In this document: positions 46,869 through 56,207 of the stretch, piece by piece
Numbering within the stretch: the stretch's first letter is position 1
How the letters are laid out: every line of letters begins with the position of its first letter
Made by a program: the position numbers and the translations under genes
Notes under the pieces: model-generated
What the model saw: only the letters and a program-made list of their open reading frames with translations
What the model was told of the DNA's origin: nothing
The model's database searches: none
Assembly (NCBI RefSeq): GCF_000716535.1
Contig: NZ_JNWV01000029.1
Location: 120,710-184,709, forward strand
Reading direction: 5' to 3'
DNA length: 64,000 bases
Source of the DNA: Streptomyces flaveolus
Lineage (GTDB): Bacteria; Actinomycetota; Actinomycetes; Streptomycetales; Streptomycetaceae

Positions 46869-47943
46869 GCTCGCCCAGCGTCACCTCGACCGTCTTCTCG
46901 GTGCCGTCCCGCTGGTAGGTCACCGTGGTGCGCTGTCCCGGCTTGTCGTCCGCCAGCGCCTCGGCGAGTGAGGTGATGGTGGTGACGGACCGGTCACCCA
47001 GCCCGGTGATGATGTCGCCGGGGCGCAGACCCGCCCGGTCGGCCGCGCCGCCGGCGCGGACGCTGACCACCGCGGCCCCGCTCGGCTGGTAGCGGTCGTT
47101 CACGACCGTCCGCGCGGTGATGTCGAGGGCCGCCCGCCCGGACTCGACCACCTTCCCCTCCCGGACGATCTGGTCGGCGACCGTCCGCACCATCGACGCC
47201 GGGATCGCGAACCCGATGCCGGGCGCCGCGCTGTTCCCGAAGTTCGGGTCGGCCGCCGCGAGCGTCGGGATGCCGATCACCTGCCCGTCCAGGCCGACCA
47301 GGGCGCCGCCGCTGTTGCCCGGGTTGATCGCGGCCGAGGTCTGCACCATGTTGGCGATGGTCGCGCCCGTACCGCCGCCCGTGTCACCCTCGCTGACGGT
47401 CCGTCCGGTCGCCGAGACGATGCCCTGGGTCACGCTGGACGACAGCCCGAGCGGCGACCCCATGGCCAGCACGATCTGGCCGACCTGCACCTTCTCGGTG
47501 TTCCCGAACACCGCCGGCTTCAGCCCGTCCGGCACCTTGTCCAGCCGGACCACGGCGAGATCCTGCTCGGGGTAGGAGTAGACCAGGGTCGCGGTGAGTG
47601 GTTCCTCGTTGTTGGCCGTGGTCACCTGGAAGGTCTTCTCCGACCCGACCACGTGCGCGTTGGTGACGATGTGCCCCTTGTCGTCGTACACCACCCCGGA
47701 GCCCAGGTCCCGGCTCGCCTGGATCTGCACGACCGACGGCAGGACCTCCCGGATGACCTTCTGGTACTGGCTCTGCAGGTCGTTCGCGGCCATCGGCAGG
47801 GCCGCCCTGGTGGCCGCCGCGGTGTCCCGCCCGGCCTGGGCGGCGGGGGCGGTGCAGCCGGCGGCGAGGGCCGCGCAGCACACCAGCGCGGCGGCCAGGA
47901 CGGCTCTTCGGAGGGCACGCGCGCGGGTACGGGAAGCGTCCAT
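46864..47943 (-). CDS. HtrA/DegP-type serine protease lipoprotein with PDZ domain
   Basis: 359 residues. A signal sequence with lipobox LAAGC near residue 30 indicates a membrane-anchored lipoprotein. The trypsin-like domain has His in IVTNAHVVGSEKTF, Asp in YPEQDLAVVRLD and Ser in INPGNSGGALVGLDG. One C-terminal PDZ domain (AGLRPGDIITGLGDRSVTTI) follows. HtrA proteases degrade or refold damaged exported proteins under envelope stress. It is convergent with the small gene at 46618. Confidence 0.92.
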   Translation of the reverse strand: MDASRTRARALRRAVLAAALVCCAALAAGCTAPAAQAGRDTAAATRAALPMAANDLQSQYQKVIREVLPSVVQIQASRDLGSGVVYDDKGHIVTNAHVVGSEKTFQVTTANNEEPLTATLVYSYPEQDLAVVRLDKVPDGLKPAVFGNTEKVQVGQIVLAMGSPLGLSSSVTQGIVSATGRTVSEGDTGGGTGATIANMVQTSAAINPGNSGGALVGLDGQVIGIPTLAAADPNFGNSAAPGIGFAIPASMVRTVADQIVREGKVVESGRAALDITARTVVNDRYQPSGAAVVSVRAGGAADRAGLRPGDIITGLGDRSVTTITSLAEALADDKPGQRTTVTYQRDGTEKTVEVTLGEQ

Positions 47944-47999
47944 GTCCCGAGTCTCACCGCACGCGGATCACCCGTCCCGCGCTGTTCCCCCGAACGTGC

Positions 48000-48788
48000 T
48001 CAGCCCCGTACCCCGCACAGGTGCAACAGCGCCGCCACCCCGCGGTAGGGGTCCGTGCGCCCGGCCCGCTCCTCGACCGCGAGCAGTGTCTCCAGGTCGT
48101 CCGGGACCGCCGCGTCGTCCGCCGCCGTGTCCGTGAAGACCCGCACCCCGTACCAGGCGTGCAGCGGGGCGGCGATGCCGTCGAGCGTGGCGGTGAGGGC
48201 CGCGAGCCGGTCGGCGCGTACGTCCAGGCCGAGGCGGTTGCGGTAGGCGGTGGTGTCGAAGGCGGCCAGGGCGGACGACCAGTCCCCGGACAGGCCCGGA
48301 CGCATGGCGAGCGCGTCGCCGTTGCGCACCAGCAGGGAGAGGAGGCCGCCGGGCGCCAGCACCCGGGCCAGGCCCGCCACCAGCGGGTCCGGCTCCTCCA
48401 CGTACATCAGCACGCCGTGGCACAGCACCACGTCGAAGCTGCCCGGCAGGAAGTGCACACCGGTGTCCCGCCCGTCGCCCTGCACCAGGCGCACCCGCTC
48501 CCGGATGCCCTCCGGCTCCCGGGCCACGGCGTCCCGCGCGGCGGCGATCATCGTCGCGTCCTGCTCGACCCCGGTCACGTGGTGGCCGAGCCGGGCCAGC
48601 CGCACCGCCTGCGTACCCTGGCCCATCCCCACGTCGAGCACCCGCAGCCGCTGCCCGACCGGGAACCGCCCGGCTATCTGCTCGTCGAGCTGCCGGGCCA
48701 CCAGCTCCTGGCGTACGACGTCCCGCAGGCCGCCCAGCTTGTCCAGCCAGGCATCGGCCGCGCCCCCGGTGAAAGCGTCTGCGCTCAG
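48000..48788 (-). CDS. SAM-dependent methyltransferase
   Basis: About 262 residues. A class I Rossmann domain has motif I LRVLDVGMGQGTQAVRLARL and post-motifs GVEQDATMIAAARDAV, VQGDGRDTGVHF and FDVVLCHGVLMYVEEPD. This resembles SmtA/CmoM-like or Methyltransf_11 proteins. The start is uncertain. The conserved region begins at FTGGAADAWLDKLGG, just past the upstream gene's stop. No ATG, GTG or TTG is available there, only a CTG overlapping that stop (taken here). The nearest standard upstream start, at 48974, would overlap the DUF3043 gene by 190 bases. Substrate unknown. Confidence 0.78.
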   Translation of the reverse strand: MSADAFTGGAADAWLDKLGGLRDVVRQELVARQLDEQIAGRFPVGQRLRVLDVGMGQGTQAVRLARLGHHVTGVEQDATMIAAARDAVAREPEGIRERVRLVQGDGRDTGVHFLPGSFDVVLCHGVLMYVEEPDPLVAGLARVLAPGGLLSLLVRNGDALAMRPGLSGDWSSALAAFDTTAYRNRLGLDVRADRLAALTATLDGIAAPLHAWYGVRVFTDTAADDAAVPDDLETLLAVEERAGRTDPYRGVAALLHLCGVRG

Positions 48789-49384
48789 GGCCGCTCTCCG
48801 CGCTTGACCTGCGGCTTCGGCAGCCGAAGCCGGCGCATCTGCAGGGACCGCATCAGGGCGTAGGCGACCGCGCCGCGCGTGTTCTCGTTCGGGAAGCGCT
48901 CCTGGAGCCGCTTCTTCAGCCGGAAACCGCTGACCGCCGCGTCCAGCACGATCAGCACGATCACGATCAGCCACAGCAGCAGCGCGACGCTCTGGATCGC
49001 GGGCACCCGCACCACGCTCAGCACCAGGATGACCACGGCGAGCGGCAGGAAGAACTCCGCCACGTTGAACCGCGAGTCCACCCAGTTCCTGGCGAACTTG
49101 CGGACCGGGCCCTTGTCCCGGGCCGGCAGATACCGCTCGTCCCCGCTGGCCAGCGCCTGGCGCTGCCGCTCCAGGGCCTGGCGCCGCTCCTCGCGCTGGC
49201 GCTTCGCGGCCTCCTTGCGGTTCGTCGGCGTACGGGCGACGCTGCGGCGCTGGGACTGGGCCTCACTGCGCTTGGGCGTGGGCCTGCCCTTCGGGGCCTG
49301 AGGGTCACGGGTCTGCTTGGAGAGGGTCACCGGCGCCTTGTCGGCGGTCGGGGCCTTCTCTTCCTTGGCGCGGCTACGGAACAC
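48785..49384 (-). CDS. DUF3043 membrane protein
   Basis: 199 residues from the GTG in VFRSRAKEEKAPTADKAPV, which matches the usual family N-terminus; an ATG 10 codons upstream is also open. A long basic, hydrophilic region contains PKGRPTPKRSEAQSQRRS and a coiled-coil-like REERRQALERQRQAL. Two membrane helices (FFLPLAVVILVLSVVRVP and SVALLLWLIVIVLIVLDAAV) follow, then a basic C-terminus. DUF3043 proteins are conserved next to pspA in Streptomyces; function unknown. It is divergent from pspA. Confidence 0.87.
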   Translation of the reverse strand: MFRSRAKEEKAPTADKAPVTLSKQTRDPQAPKGRPTPKRSEAQSQRRSVARTPTNRKEAAKRQREERRQALERQRQALASGDERYLPARDKGPVRKFARNWVDSRFNVAEFFLPLAVVILVLSVVRVPAIQSVALLLWLIVIVLIVLDAAVSGFRLKKRLQERFPNENTRGAVAYALMRSLQMRRLRLPKPQVKRGERP

Positions 49385-49667
49385 AAAACCCAAGGGTAAG
49401 GGCTGCGGCGGCATGGACCCCAGTCCGGTGGGGAACGATCCGGCAACACCGGACGTCTTCAGGGGGACAGAGGGGACACACAGAGGGCTTCCGGCGCATC
49501 AGGGTGGATCACCTACTCCCTACGCCGGAGCGGGACGGTCCGCAGTCGTCCTCGGGGATGAGCGCATCACCCCGCGAACAGTGCGGTAATGGAAGCAGGG
49601 CCCGTACTGTGGGTCCTGTCGCAGGATCTGTGAGCTGGAGTCCGTCAGAAGGGGGCGCGCGAAGCCC

Positions 49668-50459
49668 ATGAGCGGTGTCATGAAGCGTATGGGGATGATC
49701 TTCCGCGCGAAGGCGAACAAGGCCCTTGACCGGGCCGAGGACCCGCGCGAGACCCTCGATTACTCGTACCAGAAGCAGCTGGAGCTGCTCCAGAAGGTCC
49801 GCCGTGGCGTCGCCGACGTGGCCACGTCCCGCAAGCGCCTGGAACTCCAGCTCAACCAGTTGCAGCAGCAGTCCTCCAAGCTGGAGGACCAGGGCCGCAA
49901 GGCGCTCGCGCTCGGCCGTGAGGACCTGGCCCGCGAGGCGCTGTCCCGCCGCGCCGCCCTCCAGCAGCAGGTCACGGACCTCGAAACCCAGCACGCGACC
50001 CTCCAGGGCGAGGAGGAGAAGCTCACCCTGGCGGCCCAGCGCCTCCAGGCCAAGGTGGACGCCTTCCGTACGAAGAAGGAGACCATCAAGGCCACCTACA
50101 CCGCCGCCCAGGCCCAGACCCGCATCGGCGAGGCCTTCTCCGGCATCTCCGAGGAGATGGGCGACGTCGGCCTCGCCATCCAGCGTGCCGAGGACAAGAC
50201 CGCCCAGCTCCAGGCGCGGGCCGGCGCCATCGACGAGCTGCTCGCCTCGGGCGCCCTGGACGACCAGTCCGGCATGCACAAGGACGACATCCAGGCCGAG
50301 CTGGACCGGCTCTCCGGTGGTACGGATGTAGAGCTGGAACTGCAGCGCATGAAGGCCGAGCTGGCCGGGGGCTCCCCGCAGCAGGCCATCGAGGGCGGCA
50401 CCGGTCAGGGGCAGTCCCAGCAGCAGCCGCAGGACACCCCGCGCTTCGACAAGCAGTAG
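49668..50459 (+). CDS. pspA: PspA/IM30 phage-shock protein
   Basis: 263 residues, with an ESCRT-III-like all-helical fold: an amphipathic N-terminal helix (MKRMGMIFRAKANKALDRAE), then long coiled coils (LELQLNQLQQQSSKLEDQG, LQQQVTDLETQHATLQGEEE) and a Gln-rich tail of about 30 residues. PspA binds and repairs stressed cytoplasmic membranes. The Streptomyces protein is induced by envelope stress. It is followed after 33 bases by pspAA. The flanking envelope genes (DUF3043, two-component system, RND pump) suit a membrane-stress locus. Confidence 0.93.
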   Translation: MSGVMKRMGMIFRAKANKALDRAEDPRETLDYSYQKQLELLQKVRRGVADVATSRKRLELQLNQLQQQSSKLEDQGRKALALGREDLAREALSRRAALQQQVTDLETQHATLQGEEEKLTLAAQRLQAKVDAFRTKKETIKATYTAAQAQTRIGEAFSGISEEMGDVGLAIQRAEDKTAQLQARAGAIDELLASGALDDQSGMHKDDIQAELDRLSGGTDVELELQRMKAELAGGSPQQAIEGGTGQGQSQQQPQDTPRFDKQ

Positions 50460-50492
50460 CCCGGCGCCGGGGCCCGAGCCGAGGAGGCCGAC

Positions 50493-50771
50493 GTGATCGT
50501 ACGGATCATGGGGGAGGGCCAGGTGACGCTGGACGACTCCCACGTCGTCGAGCTGAACAAGCTGGACGACGAGCTGCTCGCGGAGGTGGAGAGCGGTGAC
50601 GAGGAGGGCTTCCGCCGCACGCTCGGCGCCCTCCTCGACTCCGTCCGCCGGCTCGGCACCCCGCTGCCCGACGACGCTCTGGAACCCTCCGAACTGATCC
50701 TCCCGGCACCGGACGCGACGCTGGAGGAGGTCCGCGAGATGCTCAGCGACGACGGGCTGATCCCGGGCTGA
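50493..50771 (+). CDS. pspAA: PspA-associated protein PspAA
   Basis: 92 residues from a GTG behind GAGGAGG. The protein starts MIVRIMGEGQVTLDDSHVVELNKLDDELL and is acidic, with the LEEVREMLSDDGLIPG ending that is characteristic of PspAA. The family is found next to pspA in actinobacteria and other phyla and is thought to act with PspA in membrane-stress responses. It is clearly in an operon with pspA. Confidence 0.9.
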   Translation: MIVRIMGEGQVTLDDSHVVELNKLDDELLAEVESGDEEGFRRTLGALLDSVRRLGTPLPDDALEPSELILPAPDATLEEVREMLSDDGLIPG

Positions 50772-50850
50772 GCGTCGACGGTCCCCTGGGGGCGGGGTGC
50801 CTGGTGGCCCGGGGTGTCATCCGGCCGTGCGGCCGCGGGGCGTGTGTGGC

Positions 50851-50882
50851 TGGTCGCGCAGTTCCCCGCGCCCCTCCGGGCG
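50851..50882. repeat. Half copy of a dispersed intergenic repeat
   Basis: TGGTCGCGCAGTTCCCCGCG followed by CCCCTCCGGGCGC matches the arm and flank of the repeats at 15521-15550 and, inverted, at 36351-36393. It lies between pspAA and the sensor kinase gene and may contribute to pspAA termination. Confidence 0.55.
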
Positions 50883-50987
50883 CTTCCCCGTCACCCCCTC
50901 CGACCGACCTCCGTAGTCACCCCGCCCGGCCGGCCCCACACCGGGCGCCCTGCCGTCGGCCGGTGCCGGGCCCGTACTGTTCACACC

Positions 50988-52229
50988 GTGAGCACTCTCG
51001 AACGCGCCCGGTGCGGCCTGAAGGCGCATCCCCTGGCGGCGGACGCGGCGCTCGCCGTCGGCGTGCTGGGCTGCATGGTCGCCGGTTCCTTCGCCGAGCC
51101 CCAGGGCCATCACGGCCTGACCTGGGGCGTCCGCACCCCCGCCGTCCTCAGCCTCCTCCTCATGCTGGCCGGCGCCGCGGCGCTCGTCTTCCGGCGCCGG
51201 GCGCCCAAGACGGTCCTCGCCGTCACCGGCACCGTCTCCCTCGTCGAGTGCGTCACCGGCGACCCCCGCGCGCCGGTCGCGATGTCCGCCGTCATCGCCC
51301 TGTTCACCGTCGCCGCGACCACCGACCGCTCCACCACCTGGCGCCTCGGCCTGCTCACCATGACCGTGCTGACGGCCGCGGCCATGCTCGGCGGCCCGCT
51401 GCCCTGGTACGCCCAGGAGAACCTCGGCGTCCTCGCCTGGACGGGCATCGGCGCCACCGCCGGCGACGCCGTACGCAGCCGCCGCGCGGTCGTCCAGGCC
51501 ATCCGGGACCGCGCCGAGCGCGCCGAACGCACCCGGGAGGAGGAGGCCCGCCGCCGGGTCGCCGAGGAGCGGCTGCGGATCGCCCGCGATCTGCACGACG
51601 TCGTCGCCCACCACATCGCCCTGGTGAACGTGCAGGCCGGTGTCGCCGCGCACGTCATGGACAGGCGGCCCGACCAGGCCAAGGAGGCCCTCGCGCACGT
51701 CCGCGAGGCCAGCCGCAGCGCGCTCGACGAACTCCGCGCCACCGTCGGCCTGCTCCGCCAGACCGGCGATCCGGAGGCCCCCACCGAACCCGCACCGGGC
51801 CTGAGCCGCCTGGAGGAGCTCGCCGACACCTTCCGCAGCGCGGGCCTGCCGGTGTCCGTGGCCCGCGCCGACCAGGGCACGGAACTGCCCGCCGCCGTCG
51901 ACCTGGCCGCCTACCGGATCGTCCAGGAGGCCCTGACCAATGTGCAGAAGCACGCGGGCCCCGAGGCCGAGGCCGAGGTGAGCGTCGTACGCGTCGGGAC
52001 GAACGTGGAGGTCACCGTCCTGGACGACGGCCCGGGCAAGCCCGGCGCCCCCGTGCCCGCCCCCGGCCGCGCGCCCGAGGCCGGCGGCGGGCACGGGCTG
52101 CTCGGCATGCGCGAGCGGGTCACCGCCCTGGGCGGCACCCTGACCACCGGGCCCCGCTACGGCGGCGGCTTCCGCGTCCATGCGATCCTGCCCGTCAAGA
52201 CGAAGACGGCCCAGGGGGAGCCCGTATGA
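50988..52229 (+). CDS. NarL-type sensor histidine kinase
   Basis: 413 residues from the GTG in VSTLERARCGLKAHPLAAD; the frame is open further upstream through a repeat. Four or five N-terminal membrane helices form the sensor (ALAVGVLGCMVAGSF, AVLSLLLMLAGAAALVF and others). The HisKA_3 dimerisation domain carries the phospho-histidine in RIARDLHDVVAHHIALVNVQ, and the ATPase domain has LTNVQKHAG and GGGHGLLGMRERVTALGG. It is coupled by an ATGA overlap to its response regulator. It probably controls the RND transporter gene just downstream. Confidence 0.92.
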   Translation: MSTLERARCGLKAHPLAADAALAVGVLGCMVAGSFAEPQGHHGLTWGVRTPAVLSLLLMLAGAAALVFRRRAPKTVLAVTGTVSLVECVTGDPRAPVAMSAVIALFTVAATTDRSTTWRLGLLTMTVLTAAAMLGGPLPWYAQENLGVLAWTGIGATAGDAVRSRRAVVQAIRDRAERAERTREEEARRRVAEERLRIARDLHDVVAHHIALVNVQAGVAAHVMDRRPDQAKEALAHVREASRSALDELRATVGLLRQTGDPEAPTEPAPGLSRLEELADTFRSAGLPVSVARADQGTELPAAVDLAAYRIVQEALTNVQKHAGPEAEAEVSVVRVGTNVEVTVLDDGPGKPGAPVPAPGRAPEAGGGHGLLGMRERVTALGGTLTTGPRYGGGFRVHAILPVKTKTAQGEPV

Positions 52230-52906
52230 CCATCCGTGTCCTGCTCGCCGACGACCAGGCACTGCTGCGCAGCGCGTTCCGGGTGCTGGTCGACTCCGAG
52301 CCCGACATGGAGGTGATCGGGGAGGCCTCCGACGGTGCGGAAGCGGTCCGGCTGGCGAAGGAGCACGGCCCCGACGTCGTCCTCATGGACATCCGGATGC
52401 CCGGCACCGACGGCCTCGCCGCCACCCGGCAGATCGGCGCCGACCCGTCCCTCGCCCAGGTCCGCGTGGTCATCCTGACCACCTTCGAGGTCGACGACTA
52501 CGTCGTCCAGGCGCTGCGCGCCGGTGCCTCCGGCTTCCTCGGCAAGGGCAGCGAGCCGGACGAACTGCTGAACGCCATCCGGGTCGCGGCCGGCGGTGAG
52601 GCACTGCTGTCCCCCGCCGCCACCAAGGGCCTGATCGCCCGCTTCCTCGCCCGGGGCGACGACGGCGACGGCCCCGACCCCGCCCGCTCCGAGCGGCTCG
52701 GCACCCTCACCGGCCGCGAGCGGGAAGTCCTCGTCCAGGTCGCCGGCGGCCACTCCAACGACGAGATCGCCGAACGGCTGGCGGTCAGCCCGCTGACGGT
52801 GAAGACGCACGTCAACCGGGCCATGGCCAAGCTCGGCGCGCGGGACCGGGCACAGCTCGTCGTGATCGCGTACGAGTCGGGACTGGTACGTCCGAGGATG
52901 GACTGA
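52226..52906 (+). CDS. NarL/FixJ-family response regulator
   Basis: 226 residues. The receiver domain has the acidic pair at the start (VLLADDQ), phospho-acceptor Asp55 in VVLMDIRMPGTDG, and the Thr/Lys switch residues (ILTTFE, FLGKGSEP). The C-terminal LuxR-type HTH is LTGREREVLVQVAGGHSNDE with SPLTVKTHVNRAMAKL. It is the partner of the preceding kinase. The RND transporter gene starts 133 bases downstream on the same strand and is the most likely target. Confidence 0.94.
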   Translation: MTIRVLLADDQALLRSAFRVLVDSEPDMEVIGEASDGAEAVRLAKEHGPDVVLMDIRMPGTDGLAATRQIGADPSLAQVRVVILTTFEVDDYVVQALRAGASGFLGKGSEPDELLNAIRVAAGGEALLSPAATKGLIARFLARGDDGDGPDPARSERLGTLTGREREVLVQVAGGHSNDEIAERLAVSPLTVKTHVNRAMAKLGARDRAQLVVIAYESGLVRPRMD

Positions 52907-53038
52907 TCTCCACCCACGTCTACTGCGCGGGGAGTAGGGGCCCGTGGAGGAACGGGACCTGGGGCCTACGGAACGGCCCTCCGGGATGGCTCAGGGTGGT
53001 GGAGACTTCTGCCGCTCACCGAAGAGAGACCCTGACCC

Positions 53039-56000
53039 ATGTCCTGGCTGTCCAGATTCAGCCTCGCGCAACGGGCCCTCGTCGGGCTCGTGTCCCTCAT
53101 CGCCCTCGCCTTCGGGCTGATCGCGATACCCCAGATCAAGCAGCAGCTGCTGCCCACCATCGAACTGCCCATGGTGTCGGTGATCGCGCCGTACCAGGGC
53201 GCCTCGCCCGACGTGGTCGAGAAGCAGGTCGTCGAGCCCATCGAGAACAACCTGCAAGGCGTCGACGGCGTCACCGGTGTCACCTCCACCGCCAGCGAGG
53301 GCAACGCCGTGATCATGGCGTCCTTCGACTACGGCAACGACACCGACCGGATCGTCTCCGACGTCCAGCAGGCCGTGAACCGGGCCCGCAACCAGCTCCC
53401 GGACGACGTCGACCCGCAGGTCGTCTCCGGCTCCACGGACGACATGCCGACCGTGGTCCTCGCCGTCACCTCCGACAAGGACCAGCAGGCGCTCGCCGAC
53501 CAGCTCGACACGACGGTCGTACCGGCCCTGAAGGGCATCGACGGCGTCGGCCGCGTCCAGGTCACCGGAGTCCGCGACCTCCAGGTCACCGTCACCCCGG
53601 ACGACGCCGAGCTCGCGCGGGCCGGCCTCACCCCGGCGGCGCTCGGCCAGGCCCTCCAGGCGGGCGGCGCGACCGTACCGGCCGGCTCCTTCGACGAGGA
53701 CGGCGCCAGCCGCACCGTCCAGGTCGGCGGCGGTTTCACCTCGCTCGAGCAGATCAAGGACCTGATGGTCACCGGCGAGGGCGCGAAGCGGCCGGTGCGC
53801 CTCGGTGCCGTGGCCACGGTGAAGGAGCAGCCGGCCCCGGCCGACTCCCTCACCCGCACCGACGGCCGGCCAAGCCTGGCCGTCAACGTCACGATGGACC
53901 ACGACGGCAGCGCCGTCTCCATCTCGAACGCGGTCGAGGACAAGCTGCCCGGCCTGCGCGAGGACCTCGGCGCGGGCGCGAAGCTCACGGTCGTCAGCGA
54001 CCAGGGTCCGGCCGTGTCCAAGTCCATCAAGGGCCTGACCACGGAGGGCGCGCTCGGCCTGCTCTTCGCGGTCCTGGTGATCCTGGTCTTCCTCGCGTCG
54101 ATCCGCTCGACGCTGGTGACGGCGGTCTCCATCCCGCTGTCGGTGGTGCTGGCCCTGATCGTGCTGTGGACGCGCGGCCTGTCCCTGAACATGCTCACGC
54201 TCGGAGCGCTGACCATCGCCATCGGCCGGGTCGTCGACGACTCGATCGTGGTCCTGGAGAACATCAAGCGGCACCTCGGCTACGGCGAGGAACGCAAGGA
54301 GGCGATCCTCACGGCGGTGCGCGAGGTGGCCGGCGCGGTCACCTCCTCCACCCTCACCACGGTCGCCGTGTTCCTGCCGATCGGCCTGGTCGGCGGCATG
54401 GTGGGCGCCCTGTTCGGCTCGTTCAGCCTCACGGTGACGGCGGCCCTGCTGGCCTCCCTGCTGGTGTCGCTGACGGTCGTGCCGGTCCTGTCGTACTGGT
54501 TCCTGCGCGCCCCGAAGGGCACCCCGGCGGACGCGGCGGAGGCCCGCCGCAAGGCCGAGGAGAAGGAGGCCGACAGCCGTCTCCAGCGGGCGTACGTCCC
54601 CGTCCTGCGGTTCGCGACGCGCCGCCGGCTCTCCAGCGTGCTCATCGCGATCGTCGTCCTGGTCGTCACGTTCGGCATGTCCGGCCTGCTGAAGACGAAC
54701 TTCTTCGACCAGGGCGACCAGGAGGTCCTCACCGTCAAGCAGGAGCTGAAGCCCGGCACCAGCCTGGCCGCCACCGACGCGCAGGCCAAGCGGGTGGAGA
54801 AGCTGCTCGCCTCCACCGAGGGCGTGAAGGACTACCAGGTCACCGTCGGCTCGTCCGGCTTCATGGCGGCCTTCGGCGGCGGCACCGACACCAACCAGGC
54901 GTCGTACCAGGTGATGCTGAAGGACTCCGCGTCCTACGACGACGTGCAGAAGCGTCTCGAGACCGGCTTGAAGGAGCTCAAGGGCATCGGTACGACCACC
55001 GTGTCGGCCGGTGACGGCTTCGGCGGCCAGGACCTCAGCGTGGTCGTCAAGGCGTCCGACCCCGAGGTGCTGCGGACGGCGGCGGAGCAGGTCCGCTCCA
55101 CGGTCGCCGGCCTCGACCACGTCACGGACGTCACCAGCGACCTCGCGCAGAGCGTGCCGCGGATCTCGGTCAAGGCGAACGCGAAGGCGGCGGCGGCCGG
55201 GTTCGACGACCAGAAGCTCGGCGCCGCGGTGGCGCAGGCCGTGCGCGGTACGACGGCGGCCAAGGCGATCCTCGACGACACCGAGCGGGACGTCGTCGTG
55301 AGGTCGGCCGAGCCCGCGACCACGCTGGCCCAGCTCAAGGCGCTGCGCCTCGGCCCGGTGAAGCTCGGTGACATCGCCACGGTGAAGCTGGTGGACGGTC
55401 CGGTGTCCATGACCCGTATCGACGGGCAGCGCGCCGCCACGATCAAGGCCAAGCCGACGGGTGACAACACGGGTGCGATCGGCACCAAGCTGCAGTCGAA
55501 GATCAAGGACCTGAAGCTGCCGGCCGGCGCCACGGCGGAGATCGGCGGTGTGGCCTCCGACCAGGACGACGCGTTCAAGAACCTGGGCCTGGCCATGCTG
55601 GCGGCCATCGCGATCGTCTTCATGCTCCTGGTCGCGACGTTCCGCTCGCTCGCCCAGCCGCTGATCCTGCTGGTCTCCATCCCGTTCGCGGCGACGGGCG
55701 CGATCGGTCTGCTGGTCGCCACCGGCACCCCGCTGGGCGTGCCCGCGATGATCGGCATGCTGATGCTGATCGGCATCGTGGTGACCAACGCGATCGTGCT
55801 GATCGACCTGATCAACCAGTACCGGGCGCAGGGTCACGGCGTGGTGGAAGCGGTGATCGAGGGCGGCCGGCACCGGCTGCGCCCGATCCTCATGACGGCG
55901 CTGGCGACGATCTTCGCGCTGCTCCCGATGGCCCTGGGCGTCACCGGCGAGGGCGGCTTCATCGCCCAGCCGCTCGCCGTGGTCGTCATCGGCGGCCTGA

Positions 56001-56140
56001 TCACCTCCACCCTGCTGACGCTCCTGCTGGTCCCGACGCTCTACGCGATGCTGGAGCTCCGCAAGGAGCGGCGGGCGAAGAAGCGGGCGGCCAAGCGGGA
56101 GGAGAAGGCGGAGAAGGTTCCGGAGCCGGCCGGAGTCTGA
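53039..56140 (+). CDS. RND-superfamily efflux transporter (AcrB/HAE1-like)
   Basis: 1033 residues, the full AcrB-like size with 12 predicted helices and two large extracytoplasmic loops. The N-terminus is FSLAQRALVGLVSLIALAFG. Proton-relay acidic residues lie in helix 4 (AIGRVVDDSIVVLENIKRHL). The second half repeats the arrangement (MIGMLMLIGIVVTNAIVLID). No membrane-fusion or outer-membrane partner gene is present, as expected for a Gram-positive organism. It likely exports lipophilic compounds or membrane components. The 40-residue charged C-terminus is cytoplasmic. Confidence 0.92.
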   Translation: MSWLSRFSLAQRALVGLVSLIALAFGLIAIPQIKQQLLPTIELPMVSVIAPYQGASPDVVEKQVVEPIENNLQGVDGVTGVTSTASEGNAVIMASFDYGNDTDRIVSDVQQAVNRARNQLPDDVDPQVVSGSTDDMPTVVLAVTSDKDQQALADQLDTTVVPALKGIDGVGRVQVTGVRDLQVTVTPDDAELARAGLTPAALGQALQAGGATVPAGSFDEDGASRTVQVGGGFTSLEQIKDLMVTGEGAKRPVRLGAVATVKEQPAPADSLTRTDGRPSLAVNVTMDHDGSAVSISNAVEDKLPGLREDLGAGAKLTVVSDQGPAVSKSIKGLTTEGALGLLFAVLVILVFLASIRSTLVTAVSIPLSVVLALIVLWTRGLSLNMLTLGALTIAIGRVVDDSIVVLENIKRHLGYGEERKEAILTAVREVAGAVTSSTLTTVAVFLPIGLVGGMVGALFGSFSLTVTAALLASLLVSLTVVPVLSYWFLRAPKGTPADAAEARRKAEEKEADSRLQRAYVPVLRFATRRRLSSVLIAIVVLVVTFGMSGLLKTNFFDQGDQEVLTVKQELKPGTSLAATDAQAKRVEKLLASTEGVKDYQVTVGSSGFMAAFGGGTDTNQASYQVMLKDSASYDDVQKRLETGLKELKGIGTTTVSAGDGFGGQDLSVVVKASDPEVLRTAAEQVRSTVAGLDHVTDVTSDLAQSVPRISVKANAKAAAAGFDDQKLGAAVAQAVRGTTAAKAILDDTERDVVVRSAEPATTLAQLKALRLGPVKLGDIATVKLVDGPVSMTRIDGQRAATIKAKPTGDNTGAIGTKLQSKIKDLKLPAGATAEIGGVASDQDDAFKNLGLAMLAAIAIVFMLLVATFRSLAQPLILLVSIPFAATGAIGLLVATGTPLGVPAMIGMLMLIGIVVTNAIVLIDLINQYRAQGHGVVEAVIEGGRHRLRPILMTALATIFALLPMALGVTGEGGFIAQPLAVVVIGGLITSTLLTLLLVPTLYAMLELRKERRAKKRAAKREEKAEKVPEPAGV

Positions 56141-56149
56141 CGCACGGCG

Positions 56150-56181
56150 AAGGGCCGGGTCCCGCACGGGACCCGGCCCTT
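56150..56181. terminator. Bidirectional terminator between the RND gene and nadA
   Basis: AAGGGCCGGGTCCC (56150-56163) pairs perfectly with GGGACCCGGCCCTT (56168-56181) around GCAC, a 14-bp stem with a following T. It lies between convergent genes. Confidence 0.88.
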
Positions 56182-56207
56182 TCGTGTCCGCTGGGCAGGC
56201 GCGAGCG

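Noticed and set aside
50804..52906. A single 700-residue frame including the response regulator
   Set aside because: The N-terminal part is the out-of-frame shadow of the kinase; the regulator starts at the coupled ATG at 52226.
52991..56167. A 1,058-codon minus-strand frame
   Set aside because: It is the antisense shadow of the RND transporter gene; Arg/Asp/Gly-rich with no domain.
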